A DNA stretch of 64,000 nt, from assembly GCF_900090235.1 (NCBI RefSeq), contig NZ_LT607750.1, positions 6,219,501-6,283,500 on the forward strand. Direction: 5' to 3'. Origin of the DNA: Micromonospora echinaurantiaca (GTDB lineage Bacteria > Actinomycetota > Actinomycetes > Mycobacteriales > Micromonosporaceae). A program made the position numbers and the translations under genes. Below the pieces are notes generated by a model. It saw only the letters and a program-made list of their open reading frames with translations, did not search any database and had not been told where the DNA came from. Each line of letters opens with the position of its first letter. Positions within the stretch are counted from its first letter, which is position 1. Below are positions 44,133 to 52,976 of this stretch, piece after piece.

Positions 44133-44591
44133 TTGCAGATAGATGCGGTTGACCAGCGGATCATTGCGTTGCTCGTGGCGGACGCCCGCGCCTCGTACGC
44201 GGACATCGGCACCCGGGTGTCACTCTCCGCCCCGGCGGTCAAGCGCCGGGTGGACCGGTTGCGTGCCGCGGGGGTGATCCGGGGATTCACCGCCGTCGTC
44301 GACCCGGCCGCCGTCGGCTGGACCACCGAGGCGTTCGTCGAGCTGTTCTGCGCCGGTCGGACCACCCCGGCCCAGATCGGCGTGGCCGCCCGCCGGCACC
44401 CGGAGGTGGTCGGGGCGTACACCGTCTCCGGCGAGGCCGACGCGCTGGTGCACCTGCGGGCGGCGGACATCGCCCACCTGGAGGCGGCGCTGGAACGGCT
44501 GCGCGCCGAGCCGTTCGTGACCTCCACCCGCAGCACCATCGTGCTGTCCCGGCTGGTCGAGTCCCCCGGCGTCGGTCCGTCCGGCGGCTGA
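44133..44591 (+). CDS. Lrp/AsnC-family transcriptional regulator
   Basis: A 152-aa regulator with an N-terminal HTH (YADIGTRVSLSAPAVKRRVDRL, residues 20-42) and a C-terminal RAM ligand-binding domain (about 65-140, including VVGAYTVSGEADALVHLR). TTG 44133 is chosen because GAGGCGGA lies upstream; in-frame TTG 44112 is alternative. Divergent from the dimethylargininase-like gene, hence a likely arginine- or amino-acid-responsive regulator of it. Confidence 0.88.
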   Translation: MQIDAVDQRIIALLVADARASYADIGTRVSLSAPAVKRRVDRLRAAGVIRGFTAVVDPAAVGWTTEAFVELFCAGRTTPAQIGVAARRHPEVVGAYTVSGEADALVHLRAADIAHLEAALERLRAEPFVTSTRSTIVLSRLVESPGVGPSGG

Positions 44592-44719
44592 CCCTCCGCG
44601 CCACCCGCCGGTCCGCAGGACGCACCGCCGCCGACCGGAGACGTGTCACCCCGGCCGGCGGCGGCGAGATCGGACGGGCGGGCGGGAACCGGGCCGGGAC
44701 GGCCGGCGTCGAACCGGCC

Positions 44720-46606
44720 ATGAAACGGGGAGTTCCCACCGCCGCCGCGGCCGGCACGCTGGTCGCGCTCGCCCTGCTCGCCGGCAGCACCTCCGCGCCG
44801 GCGCCGACGCCCGTTCCGCCGCCGGCGCCGCCACCGGCCGCACTCCGGCTGGTCTCCTTCGACTCCTGCGCCGAGGCGCTCGCCGGACTGCGCGCCGCCG
44901 CGTCGGCCTCGGTCGGCCCGTGGGGCTTCTCCGGCGGCTGGCGTACCGCCGTGGCCCTCGACGCGGCCGGGGCGGACGCGAAGGCGGCCCCCGGCGCGCG
45001 GGAGGCCGGCGCCGCGGCCCCGGAGCACACCGGCACCAACAACCACGAGGCCGACGCGGACGAGCCGGACCTGGTCAAGACCGACGGCCGGCGGATCGTC
45101 ACGGTCACCGGCGGCGTGCTGCGGGTGGTCGACCCGGCCACCCGTCGGGTCACCGGCCGCCTCGACCTGGCCCGGACCACCCCGCCGGTCGGCTGGTCGG
45201 CGCAGAACCTGCTGCTGCACGGCGACCGCGCCCTGGTGCTCGCCGCGGGCGTGGACGTGCAGCCGGCCATCGCGGCTACCCGACCGGCCGGCCGCCCCGA
45301 CACGGACGCCCGGCTGCTCCTGGTCGACCTCACCGGCGCGCCCCGGGTGACCGGGACCTACCGGATCCAGGGCCACCTGGCGGACGCCCGGCTGACCGGG
45401 AGCACCGCCCGGGTGGTGATCCGGTCGACGGCCCGGCTCACCTTCCCGTACGCGGAACGGGCCACCGACGCGCAGCGGACCGCGACCAACCGGGCAGTGA
45501 TCGCGGCGGCCGGGATCGACGCCTGGCTGCCGGCGTACGAGTGGACCGACGGCACGCTCCGGCACACCGGCCGGGTCGGCTGCGAGCGGCTGAGCCGACC
45601 GGACCGCTTCTCCGGCGCCGCCACGCTGACCGTGCTCAGCTTCGACCTGGCCGCCGAGCGGCTCGGCGACGGCGACCCGGTCAGCGTGGCCGCCGACGCG
45701 GACACCGTCTACGGCACCGGGCAGAGCCTCTACCTCGCCGGGCAGCGACCGCCGGACCGGCCCGGCTCGCCCCGCTGGGGCCGGGCGATGCCCGAGCAGG
45801 TCACCGAGATCCACCAGTTCGACACCGCCGCCCCGGGCCGCCCCCGGTACCTGGCCACCGGCTCGGTGCCCGGCTGGCTCATCAACCAGTACGCACTGTC
45901 GGAGTGGCAGGGGCACCTGCGGGTCGCCACCACCGTCGAGGACGGCCGGGCCGGCGGTGCCCGGTCGGAGTCCGCCGTACGCGTGCTGCGCCGCGACGGC
46001 GGCACGTTGGCCCCGGTCGGCGCGGTCACCGGCCTGGGCCGGGGGGAGCGGATCTACTCGGTGCGCTTCCTCGGCCAGGTCGGCTACGTGGTGACCTTCC
46101 GACAGACCGACCCGCTCTACTCGCTCGACCTGACCGAGCCGACCGCGCCCCGGGTGACCGGCGAGCTGAAGATCACCGGCTACTCGGCGTACCTGCACCC
46201 ACTGCCCGACGGGCGGCTGCTCGGCGTGGGGCAGGAGGCCGACCGCCGGGGACGGACGCAGGGGCTCCAGGTCTCACTCTTCGACGTCCGGGACCCGGCC
46301 CGACCGAGCCGGCTCGACCAGTACCACGTGCCCGGCGCGTACTCCTCGGCGGAGTTCGACCCGCACGCCTTCCTGTACCACCCCGACAGCGGCCTGGTCG
46401 CCCTTCCGGTCGACGACCACGTCCGCCTGCTCCGGGTGACCGGCGACACGATCACCGAGGTCGGCCCGGTCCGCCACCCGGGCACCGCGGGCATGGTGGG
46501 CCGCTCACTGCTGGTCGGCGGCACGCTCTGGACCGTCTCCGAGGCGGGCCTGCGGGCCTCCGACCCGACCACCGCGCGGAGCCTCGCCTGGCTCCCCTCG
46601 ACCTGA
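44720..46606 (+). CDS. Secreted beta-propeller domain protein
   Basis: A 628-aa exported protein with a signal peptide (residues 1-26), a Pro-rich linker and a C-terminal beta-propeller of the type distantly related to WD-40 repeats. Family marks are the early TGTNNHEADADEPDLVKTDG and NLLLHGDRALVLA, and the late YSAYLHPLPDGRLLGVGQE and SEFDPHAFLYH-like segments. Function unknown; probably an extracellular protein. A hairpin follows the stop. Confidence 0.85.
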   Translation: MKRGVPTAAAAGTLVALALLAGSTSAPAPTPVPPPAPPPAALRLVSFDSCAEALAGLRAAASASVGPWGFSGGWRTAVALDAAGADAKAAPGAREAGAAAPEHTGTNNHEADADEPDLVKTDGRRIVTVTGGVLRVVDPATRRVTGRLDLARTTPPVGWSAQNLLLHGDRALVLAAGVDVQPAIAATRPAGRPDTDARLLLVDLTGAPRVTGTYRIQGHLADARLTGSTARVVIRSTARLTFPYAERATDAQRTATNRAVIAAAGIDAWLPAYEWTDGTLRHTGRVGCERLSRPDRFSGAATLTVLSFDLAAERLGDGDPVSVAADADTVYGTGQSLYLAGQRPPDRPGSPRWGRAMPEQVTEIHQFDTAAPGRPRYLATGSVPGWLINQYALSEWQGHLRVATTVEDGRAGGARSESAVRVLRRDGGTLAPVGAVTGLGRGERIYSVRFLGQVGYVVTFRQTDPLYSLDLTEPTAPRVTGELKITGYSAYLHPLPDGRLLGVGQEADRRGRTQGLQVSLFDVRDPARPSRLDQYHVPGAYSSAEFDPHAFLYHPDSGLVALPVDDHVRLLRVTGDTITEVGPVRHPGTAGMVGRSLLVGGTLWTVSEAGLRASDPTTARSLAWLPST

Positions 46607-46620
46607 CCGCCCTCCCCACG

Positions 46621-46656
46621 GGTGGGACCCGGTTCTCGGGGAATCCGGGTCCCACC
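46621..46656. terminator. Bidirectional hairpin terminator
   Basis: GGTGGGACCCGG (46621-46632) and CCGGGTCCCACC (46645-46656) pair perfectly around a 12-base loop, between convergent genes ending at 46606 and 46668. Confidence 0.75.
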
Positions 46657-46667
46657 CCCGAGGGGTG

Positions 46668-47777
46668 TCAGAGGTACATGCCGGTGCGGTGCTCGCCCTC
46701 GTCGCGCTTGACCGGCTTGTCGCCCTCACCGAAGAAGCGCTTGCCGCCGAACTCGCCGTGCAGCCGGTCGTCCAACTCGTCGGCGAGGCCGGTCATCACC
46801 TGCACGGCGAGCATCAGGTGGGTCGGCTGGAAGTTGCGGCCGAACACCGGGATGGACGCCCAGACGGTGTCGTCGGCGCAGTACAGCCGGCCGATCGGCA
46901 TCCGGTTGGTCAGTTCGGAGAGCTTGACGTAGAGCCGCTCGGTCGGCTCGACCTCGGTGAGCACCGGAGAGAAGACGTCGACCAGGGGCGGGTTGTCGCG
47001 CACCCGGACGAAGACCATCGCAGAGCCGGCCCGGATGTTGATGTCGCCGTCCGAGTCGACCTGGAGCCGGTCGGAATCCGACTTCAGCATGGTCGACACC
47101 ACCGTGCGGACCCGCTCGGCCAGGGCCAGCACGTCGCTCTCGCCGGACTGGCTCGCGGCGGCCGCGGCCGCCAGCGCCTCGTCCAGGTCGGCCTCGACGT
47201 CCCGGTCCGGGCCGAACTCGCTGCGCGCGGTGCCGAGCGGCTCGACCGGCAGCGGCTCGCCCTCCGCGTCGTGCACCAGGTAGACCAGGAAGGCGGGGTG
47301 CGGGGCGCCGTAAACGTCGCGCAGGGTACGGGAGAGCAGCGCGGACAGCCGCGCGGCGTCCGCGGTCGAGGAGTCCAGCCCGAAGTACTCGCCGGAGCCC
47401 TCCACCACGCCCGGCGGCGACCAGCCCAGCGCGATCATGTCCGCTACCGCGCTGCGGTCCAGGCGGTAGCCCTGCGGCAGGCTGGCGTTGCCGACCGCCC
47501 GGGCGGCGAGCGCCCCCTCCGCGCCGGCGTCCACGCTGACCGAGTAGATGGCGTCGCCGGTGCCGGAGGCGGTCGGGTCGAGGGTCACCTCCAGGTGCGC
47601 CCCGGCCGGCAGCGCGGCCAGCCGGTCAGCCAACGCCCGGGCGAACTCCTGCCACGCCTGGGTCACCTTCGCCCGCAGGTCGGCCGTGCTCGGCTCGTCG
47701 AGCAGGATCGACTCGTGGTGCTCCGGCATCCCGCCGGGCGGGCCACCGGTCGGCGCCGAGGGGTGGTCAGCCGTCAT
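46668..47777 (-). CDS. YbjN/T3SS-chaperone-like protein with C-terminal MYL
   Basis: A 369-aa soluble protein. The C-terminal half (about residues 210-350) has the YbjN/CesT chaperone-like fold pattern (DGDINIRAGSAMVFVRVRDNPPLVDVFSPVL, YCADDTVWASI). The N-terminal half has a related alpha/beta module. The last residues are HRTGMYL, close to HSTGQYL of Bpa, and MYL fits the HbYX proteasome-docking rule (hydrophobic-Tyr-any). This is seen directly; binding to a proteasome is inference. ATG 47777. Confidence 0.75.
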   Translation of the reverse strand: MTADHPSAPTGGPPGGMPEHHESILLDEPSTADLRAKVTQAWQEFARALADRLAALPAGAHLEVTLDPTASGTGDAIYSVSVDAGAEGALAARAVGNASLPQGYRLDRSAVADMIALGWSPPGVVEGSGEYFGLDSSTADAARLSALLSRTLRDVYGAPHPAFLVYLVHDAEGEPLPVEPLGTARSEFGPDRDVEADLDEALAAAAAASQSGESDVLALAERVRTVVSTMLKSDSDRLQVDSDGDINIRAGSAMVFVRVRDNPPLVDVFSPVLTEVEPTERLYVKLSELTNRMPIGRLYCADDTVWASIPVFGRNFQPTHLMLAVQVMTGLADELDDRLHGEFGGKRFFGEGDKPVKRDEGEHRTGMYL

Positions 47778-47869
47778 GATCGCCTCCGTCCGTCACGGGT
47801 CACCCTACCCACGACGCCGGGAGGCCGAATCAGCCCCGACCGGGATCGGACAGCGGCGGCGGCGGGCGG

Positions 47870-48136
47870 TCAGGCCGGGGTGTCGTCCGGGCGGCCGGCG
47901 CCGAGTTCGACCGGCCAGGTGCCGGCCAGCGCGCCGAGCCGGGCCGCCGCGTCGGCCGGGTCCGCGCCGCGTCCCACGGCCAGCCCGAGCAGGTACGCGG
48001 TGACCGGCGCGCCCGGTCGCAGCACCTGGTGGGCCACCTCCTTGGCCAGGTCGAGCACGGCCGGCACCGGCACCTGGGCCGGGTCCAAACCGAGTTCGGC
48101 ACACGCCGCCGTGACCCAGTCGTCCATCACCGTCAT
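47870..48136 (-). CDS. DUF6457 domain protein
   Basis: An 88-aa helical protein recognised as DUF6457, a family encoded next to molybdenum-cofactor genes in actinobacteria. Typical parts are MDDWVTAACAELG, LDLAKEVAHQVLRPGAPVTAYLLGLAVGRGADP and LGALAGTW. ATG 48136 overlaps the mobA stop by 4 bp (ATGA) and has GGAGGA upstream, so it is coupled to mobA. Confidence 0.82.
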   Translation of the reverse strand: MTVMDDWVTAACAELGLDPAQVPVPAVLDLAKEVAHQVLRPGAPVTAYLLGLAVGRGADPADAAARLGALAGTWPVELGAGRPDDTPA

Positions 48137-48810
48137 CGCACCCACTCCTCCGCCCGGCGTACGTCCGAGTCAGTGTCGCAGTCGAACCACGGTGGCGGGC
48201 CGGCACCGGACCACGGCACCTCGCGGACGGTCAGCCCGGCCAGCAGGGCGCGGATCGGGGCGCCGGCCAGCCCCCGCCCGGCGGCCAGCCGGTCGACGGC
48301 GGCCCGCAGCGGGGGCACCCGCCACACCCCGCAGAGGGTCTGCCGCCGCCCGTCGGCGTCCACGAAGCAGGCCCCGTCCGGTTCGGCACCGGGTCGACCG
48401 CCGGTGTCCGCCCCCGGCGGCTCGGCAGCCGGCCGCTGATCGAGTGGGGTCGGGTGACGCCCGTCCGGCCCGGCGTTGAGGTGGCGGAGCAGGTGGCCGA
48501 TCGCCTCGCCGGTGAGCAGCGGCAGGTCGCCGGCGAGCAGCGCGACGACCGGGGTGTCCGGATCGAGCAGGGCCAGCCCGGCGGCCGTGGCGGCCACCGG
48601 CCCGCCGCCGGGCGGCTGCTCCCGGGTCACCAGGACCCCCGCGGGCACCGGCCCGGCCGGCCCCACCAGGACTCGGGGGTGGGCGTCGGCGACGGCGGCC
48701 AGCACCCGGTCCCGCATCGGGCGGCCGCCGACCGGGCGGACCGGTTTGTCCACCCCGCCCATCCGGCGCGCCGCGCCGCCCGCGAGCACCACCGCCGCGT
48801 ACGCCCTCAC
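48133..48810 (-). CDS. mobA: Molybdenum cofactor guanylyltransferase
   Basis: A 225-aa nucleotidyltransferase that attaches GMP to molybdopterin. The opening signature VVLAGGAARRMGGVDKP is the NTP-transferase loop, followed by AGDLPLL (the metal-binding Asp) and a Pro/Gly-rich insertion near 140-165. GTG 48810 is chosen by family alignment. It is divergent from fdhD with about 50 bp between and is coupled to DUF6457, forming a formate-dehydrogenase maturation locus. Confidence 0.85.
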   Translation of the reverse strand: MRAYAAVVLAGGAARRMGGVDKPVRPVGGRPMRDRVLAAVADAHPRVLVGPAGPVPAGVLVTREQPPGGGPVAATAAGLALLDPDTPVVALLAGDLPLLTGEAIGHLLRHLNAGPDGRHPTPLDQRPAAEPPGADTGGRPGAEPDGACFVDADGRRQTLCGVWRVPPLRAAVDRLAAGRGLAGAPIRALLAGLTVREVPWSGAGPPPWFDCDTDSDVRRAEEWVR

Positions 48811-48861
48811 CCGGCCACGGTAGCCCTGCGGGCCGCTCGGCGGGCGGGGCAGGATGGCGGG

Positions 48862-49716
48862 ATGGGACGGGCGACTGACCGGCGGAGCGTGCTCCGGATC
48901 GACCTCGACGCGGCGACCGACGGGCGCGCTGCCGTCCGCCGCCGGGACAGCCTGAGCGTCGAGGAGCCGCTGGAGATCCGGGTCGGTCCGGCCGGGCCGG
49001 GGCGCCGACGACCGCTCGCGGTCACCATGCGTACCCCCGGCGACGACCTGGACCTGGCGATCGGTTTCCTGCTGACCGAAGGGCTGATCCGGTCGGCGGA
49101 CGACGTGCACACCGCGCAGCTCTGCGCCGGCGCGGAGACGCCCAACACGTACAACGTGGTGGACGTGGTGCTGGCGCCCGGCGTGCCGGAGCCGACCACC
49201 GATCCGGCCCGGAACTTCTACACCACCAGCTCCTGCGGGGTGTGCGGCAAGGCGAGCATCGACGCGGTGCGTACCCGGTCGGTCTTCGCGGTGGCGGACG
49301 ACCCGGTCGGCGTGCCGGCGGCGGTCCTGGCGGAGCTGCCGGGCCGGTTGCGGGCGGCGCAGAAGGGCTTCGACCACACCGGCGGGCTGCACGCGGCCGG
49401 CCTGTTCACCGCCGACGGCGAGCTGGTGGCGCTGCGCGAGGACGTGGGCCGGCACAACGCGGTGGACAAGGTGGTCGGCTGGGCCGTCCGGGAACGGCGG
49501 CTGCCGCTGGCCGGGCACGTGCTGCTGGTCTCCGGGCGGGCGAGCTTCGAGCTGACCCAGAAGGCGTGGATGGCCGGGGTGCCGGTGCTCGCGGCGGTCT
49601 CCGCGCCGAGCACCCTCGCCGCCGATCTGGCGCAGGAGGCCGGGCTGACCCTGGTCGGTTTCCTCCGCGGGCGCACCATGAACGTCTACGCCCACCCGCA
49701 CCGGGTCACGGTCTGA
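48862..49716 (+). CDS. fdhD: Formate dehydrogenase accessory sulfurtransferase
   Basis: A 284-aa FdhD protein that transfers sulfur to the molybdenum cofactor of formate dehydrogenase. It contains the active-site pair in SSCGVCGKAS (near residues 126-132), the EEPLEIRV opening, REDVGRHNAVDKV and LVSGRASFELTQKA. No formate dehydrogenase structural gene is in the window. Start ATG 48862. It converges on the GAP-family gene with 13 bp between stops. Confidence 0.93.
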   Translation: MGRATDRRSVLRIDLDAATDGRAAVRRRDSLSVEEPLEIRVGPAGPGRRRPLAVTMRTPGDDLDLAIGFLLTEGLIRSADDVHTAQLCAGAETPNTYNVVDVVLAPGVPEPTTDPARNFYTTSSCGVCGKASIDAVRTRSVFAVADDPVGVPAAVLAELPGRLRAAQKGFDHTGGLHAAGLFTADGELVALREDVGRHNAVDKVVGWAVRERRLPLAGHVLLVSGRASFELTQKAWMAGVPVLAAVSAPSTLAADLAQEAGLTLVGFLRGRTMNVYAHPHRVTV

Positions 49717-49729
49717 AGCGACGCGCCGG

Positions 49730-50443
49730 TCAGCGGTCGACGAACCGGCCGAACAGCTCCAGCCGGGCGGCGGCGTCACGGGCCAGCAGAAACCCGGCGA
49801 TGCCGAGGATCCAGCCCATCGCGCTGCCGGAGGTCCGGACGATCCACCCGTTCAGCCGGGCCAGCAGCGGCTCGATCCGGGCCGGCCAGGCCGTCCGGGC
49901 GGCCAGCAGCAGCGCCGCCGGCAGCACCATCACCAGGCAGTAGCCGGCGAGCAGCGCCACCACGGCCGCCGCGCCCAGCCCGGAGGTGGTCAGCAGGCCC
50001 AGCGCACCGAGGTACGGCAGCATCGTCGCCACCTCGGCCAGCGCGGCGAGCAGGGCCAGCCCGACCAGCCAGCGGACCGAGGAGTCACCGGAGGTGGCCC
50101 GGTCCCGCCAGCGCAGCACCGCACCGCCGCCCGACCGGTTGCGCTTGCCGTCGTAGCGGAAGCTGAGCACGAACAGCCCGACGCCGAGGACGAGCTGCCC
50201 CCAGAGCACCGGCCGGTTGTCCAACGCGCCGCCGAGCGCGTCGGCCAGTCGGCTGCCGCCCCAGACCAGCAGCAGGCCGACCGCGAGGTAGAAGCCGGCG
50301 ATGGTGCCGAGGTAGGCCAGGATCCGCCGGGCGTCGACCCGGCCGGGGGTGAGCAGCAGCCAGACCGGGATGAAGAGGGTGCCGATGCTGGTGCTGTCGA
50401 CCAGCGCCAGCCCGACGAGCGCGAGCAGCAGTCCGATGCTCAT
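49730..50443 (-). CDS. GAP-family (Sap-like) membrane protein
   Basis: A 237-aa protein with six transmembrane helices, recognised as the GAP/Sap family related to the mycobacterial sulfolipid-1-addressing protein and to LysE-like exporters. The opening helix contains LVDSTSIGTLFIPVWLLL, typical of the family, and the central cytoplasmic loop is basic. A lipid or small-molecule export role is inferred from family only. Confidence 0.82.
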   Translation of the reverse strand: MSIGLLLALVGLALVDSTSIGTLFIPVWLLLTPGRVDARRILAYLGTIAGFYLAVGLLLVWGGSRLADALGGALDNRPVLWGQLVLGVGLFVLSFRYDGKRNRSGGGAVLRWRDRATSGDSSVRWLVGLALLAALAEVATMLPYLGALGLLTTSGLGAAAVVALLAGYCLVMVLPAALLLAARTAWPARIEPLLARLNGWIVRTSGSAMGWILGIAGFLLARDAAARLELFGRFVDR

Positions 50444-50611
50444 GACCGGCCGACGGTGGGAGCGGGCACCTGATCATTGTCCAGGTTCACCCGGACGATC
50501 GACACCCCTGGGGGACGAGCCGGGCGTACCGCGCGGCGGTTGCTGTCAACTTCGCCGCCGGGAACCGCGGAATCTATTGACATTCGATAGGTAACGAGTG
50601 ATAGTCGATGC

Positions 50612-51091
50612 ATGATCACAGAGCATCGGGCGGTGGCCCCTCTCCGGGTCTTCCTCGTGTTGTTGTTCGGGATCCTGGTCGTGCTGCAGACCTTCTCGCT
50701 GCCCGGGCAGTTCGCGCACATGGCCGAGGAGTCGCCCGACCAGGCGTACCTGCGGTGGCCGCTGACCGCCCTCGCGGTCTTCTGGGTGCTCTGCGCCCAG
50801 GTGGTGATCGTGTCCACCTGGCAGCTGCTCACCATGGTCAAGCACGACCGCATCTTCAGTCCGGCCTCGCTGGTCTGGGTGGACGCGATCGTCTGGGCCA
50901 TCGCCGCCGCCTGGGTGGTGCTCGTCGGTGTCTTCCTCTACGTCGGCTTCAACGCGGACGACCCGGGGCCGCCCCTGGTGCTGCTCCTGATGGTCACCGG
51001 CGTCGCCGTGCTGGGGCTGTTGATGGTGGTCATGCGGGCGCTGCTGCGGCAGGCCACCACGCTGCGCACCGACATGGAAGCGGTGATCTGA
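50612..51091 (+). CDS. DUF2975 membrane protein
   Basis: A 159-aa four-helix membrane protein of the DUF2975 family. Helices lie near residues 10-32, 48-70, 90-112 and 120-142. It overlaps the next gene by one base (TGATG). DUF2975 genes are very often paired with a short Cro/CI-type HTH gene, as here; the pair behaves like a membrane sensor with its regulator, though the signal is not known. Confidence 0.88.
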   Translation: MITEHRAVAPLRVFLVLLFGILVVLQTFSLPGQFAHMAEESPDQAYLRWPLTALAVFWVLCAQVVIVSTWQLLTMVKHDRIFSPASLVWVDAIVWAIAAAWVVLVGVFLYVGFNADDPGPPLVLLLMVTGVAVLGLLMVVMRALLRQATTLRTDMEAVI

Positions 51092-51297
51092 TGCCCATCG
51101 TCGTCCGCATCGACGTCGAACTGGCCAAGCGCAAGATGAGCGTCGGCGAGTTCGCCGAGCGGGTCGGGCTCACCCCGGCGAACGTCGCGGTGCTGAAGAA
51201 CGGCCGCGCCAAGGCGGTCCGGTTCAGCACCCTGGAAGCCATGTGCCGGGTGCTCGACTGCCAGCCCGGCGACCTGCTCGAGTGGGTCGACGAATGA
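51091..51297 (+). CDS. Short Cro/CI-type (YozG-like) HTH regulator
   Basis: A 68-aa DNA-binding protein consisting of one HTH (LAKRKMSVGEFAERVGLTPANVAVLKNG, residues 11-38) and the family tail CRVLDCQPGDLLEW. The partner of DUF2975 upstream, with which it overlaps by one base. It probably autoregulates the operon that also includes the small membrane protein at 51350. Confidence 0.9.
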   Translation: MPIVVRIDVELAKRKMSVGEFAERVGLTPANVAVLKNGRAKAVRFSTLEAMCRVLDCQPGDLLEWVDE

Positions 51298-51349
51298 GCG
51301 CGTCCCGTCGGGATGAGCGGCGGGTCCGCCGTCGCCGAAGGGAGAACCC

Positions 51350-51514
51350 ATGAAGTACGTCCTCGCCGTCGTCGCCCTCCTCGGCGTCGCGCTCGGCGTC
51401 GCCGGCGTCGTGCTCGGGGAGGCCGACGACTCGCCCGGCCTCCAACTCCTGGGCGTAGTGCTGGCCGTCGGCGCGATCGCGTTCGGCGTACGGGCCGTCC
51501 GGCGCAGCCGGTAG
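51350..51514 (+). CDS. 54-aa two-helix membrane peptide
   Basis: A short gene encoding 54 residues: two hydrophobic helices (about 3-22 and 32-49) joined by a GEADDSPG turn and ending in a basic RRSR tail. It has a strong GAAGGGAG ribosome site and is 52 bp after the HTH gene on the same strand, so it is likely the third gene of the DUF2975 operon. A hairpin-forming repeat follows it. Function unknown. Confidence 0.75.
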   Translation: MKYVLAVVALLGVALGVAGVVLGEADDSPGLQLLGVVLAVGAIAFGVRAVRRSR

Positions 51515-51519
51515 CGGTA

Positions 51520-51541
51520 CCGCCGCCGGCATGGGCCGGCA
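51520..51541. repeat. 22-bp direct repeat, copy 1 (hairpin-forming)
   Basis: Starts CCGCCGCCGG and contains GCCGGC-ATGG-GCCGGC, able to form a 6-bp stem. An identical 22-bp copy lies at 52977-52998 in the same orientation. This copy sits between the end of the small membrane gene and the end of the second sigma module and may also act as terminator. Confidence 0.7.
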
Positions 51542-51572
51542 CCGGCGCATCCGGTGTCGTTGGGGCGGGCGG

Positions 51573-52334
51573 TCAGTCGTCGAAGACGCGGTGCAACCAC
51601 CAGTCGCCGTGGATGTGCGTCCACCGTTCCTCGATCGGACGCCCCGTCAGCGGTGGTGGCGAGTCGACGCCAGGCAGGTGCACGTACTCCCAGTTGTACT
51701 GCCAGGAGTTGTCCGGCAGCTGGAAGCCGACCGCGTCGCCGACGCGGAAGATCCGCTCGACCGCCACACCGGACCGCTCGACCGCGTCTGTCACCTCGTC
51801 GAAGTCCGCCCGGGCCGCGGCGTCGAACGGCACGAGGTCCGCACACTCCGGATCGCCGTCCCGGTAGTTGCCACGGGGGTACTCCAGGATGCGGCACGGC
51901 CCACTTTCCAGGAGGTACAGGGACACCTTGAGGTCCTCGACCACGGGCAGCACCTCCGTTTCGAGGCTGTCCACGTCCGCCTGACGCTGGCTGGGCCCGG
52001 GAGGGCCGACCGGCAGGAATCGTCCCGCCAGAGCCTGGATGGCACTACTCCCCGGGACGCTCACGGTGCCGGCGCCGGGCACGGGCAGCGGCCCGGCGAG
52101 CGCGAGCATCAGGTACGCGGCCGCCGCGCCGGCCAGAGCCATCATGGAGTTCCGAAGCCGCCGGCGGCGTAACGCACCGCGCGCGCGGGAGGTGACGGTA
52201 CGCGCGTCGAACCGCGAGGTCTGCAGGCCCGGGGCGCGGGCGCGAAGGTGGGCCACGACGGCGTCGTCGGACAGGGTGCCACTCGGGGAGGTCGGCTCGG
52301 CCGCCGTGGACCGCGGCTCGCGGGTGGGGTCCAT
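51573..52334 (-). CDS. Membrane-anchored partner of second ECF sigma factor
   Basis: A 253-aa protein with a cytoplasmic N-terminal region of about 60 residues ending in an Arg cluster (RRRR), one transmembrane helix (about 64-84) and an extracytoplasmic domain with one Cys pair (GPCRILE and PECADL). It overlaps the sigma-factor stop by one base (TGATG). The layout mirrors the module at 3867-5209, though the outer domains share little sequence. It is probably the anti-sigma or sensory partner. Confidence 0.7.
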   Translation of the reverse strand: MDPTREPRSTAAEPTSPSGTLSDDAVVAHLRARAPGLQTSRFDARTVTSRARGALRRRRLRNSMMALAGAAAAYLMLALAGPLPVPGAGTVSVPGSSAIQALAGRFLPVGPPGPSQRQADVDSLETEVLPVVEDLKVSLYLLESGPCRILEYPRGNYRDGDPECADLVPFDAAARADFDEVTDAVERSGVAVERIFRVGDAVGFQLPDNSWQYNWEYVHLPGVDSPPPLTGRPIEERWTHIHGDWWLHRVFDD

Positions 52335-52900
52335 CACTGCTGCCCTTCCGTGAGCAGGGTGCGCAGCCGGGCCAAGGCCCGTGCGTTGTGGGATTTGACG
52401 GTGCCGACCGAGATGTCCAGCTCCCGGGCGGTCTCGGATTCGGTGAGGTCGAGCAGGTGACGCAGCACCACCACGCGTCGCTGAGCGACGGGGAGCGCCG
52501 CCAGGGCGCGCACGACATCGTTGCGTCCGTCCACGGCGTCGGCGTGGCTCGCCGTGGTGCGCTGGGGCAGCGTGTCCGGGGCGGTGAGCACCTCCCGGCG
52601 GACGCCGCGCCAGCGGTCGATCCGCAGGTTCACCAGAGTCTTGCGGGCATACGCCCGGGGATCGGTGCTGAGGGCGCGATCCCAGGACCGGTAGGTGCGT
52701 TCGAACGTGGTCTGCAACAGGTCCTCGGCCCGATCGAGGTCGCCGGACAGCAGCAGCGCGACACGCAGGAGATACGGCCCGACGTAGGCCACGAACTCCT
52801 CGAACTGCTTGTCACGGCTCCGCGAGGACCCGGCCTGAACGCGTGGCTGCGCACCAGACAGCTCGACAGCCTCTGGTGCGTCCATGGGTTCGGCGTTCAC
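52334..52900 (-). CDS. SigE-family ECF RNA polymerase sigma factor (second)
   Basis: A 188-aa sigma factor with region 2 about residues 28-95 (FEEFVAYVGPYLLRVALLLSGDLDRAEDLLQTTFERTYRSW) and region 4 about 125-180 with the HTH ESETARELDISVGTVKSHN. The start GTG 52900 is the first possible; ATG 52885 is an alternative. It is flanked, with its membrane partner, by exact 22-bp repeats. Confidence 0.88.
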   Translation of the reverse strand: MNAEPMDAPEAVELSGAQPRVQAGSSRSRDKQFEEFVAYVGPYLLRVALLLSGDLDRAEDLLQTTFERTYRSWDRALSTDPRAYARKTLVNLRIDRWRGVRREVLTAPDTLPQRTTASHADAVDGRNDVVRALAALPVAQRRVVVLRHLLDLTESETARELDISVGTVKSHNARALARLRTLLTEGQQ

Positions 52901-52976
52901 ATCCGACCGACTCGCATGCTCATACCCTCCACCACGGCAGCACCCGCCGGATGGTTGTCACCGGGCCAGCTCACCT

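Noticed and set aside
43136-46198. 1020-codon minus-strand open frame
   Set aside because: It crosses a regulator and a secreted protein on the other strand and has shadow-frame composition. Only the dimethylargininase-like gene is real on that strand.
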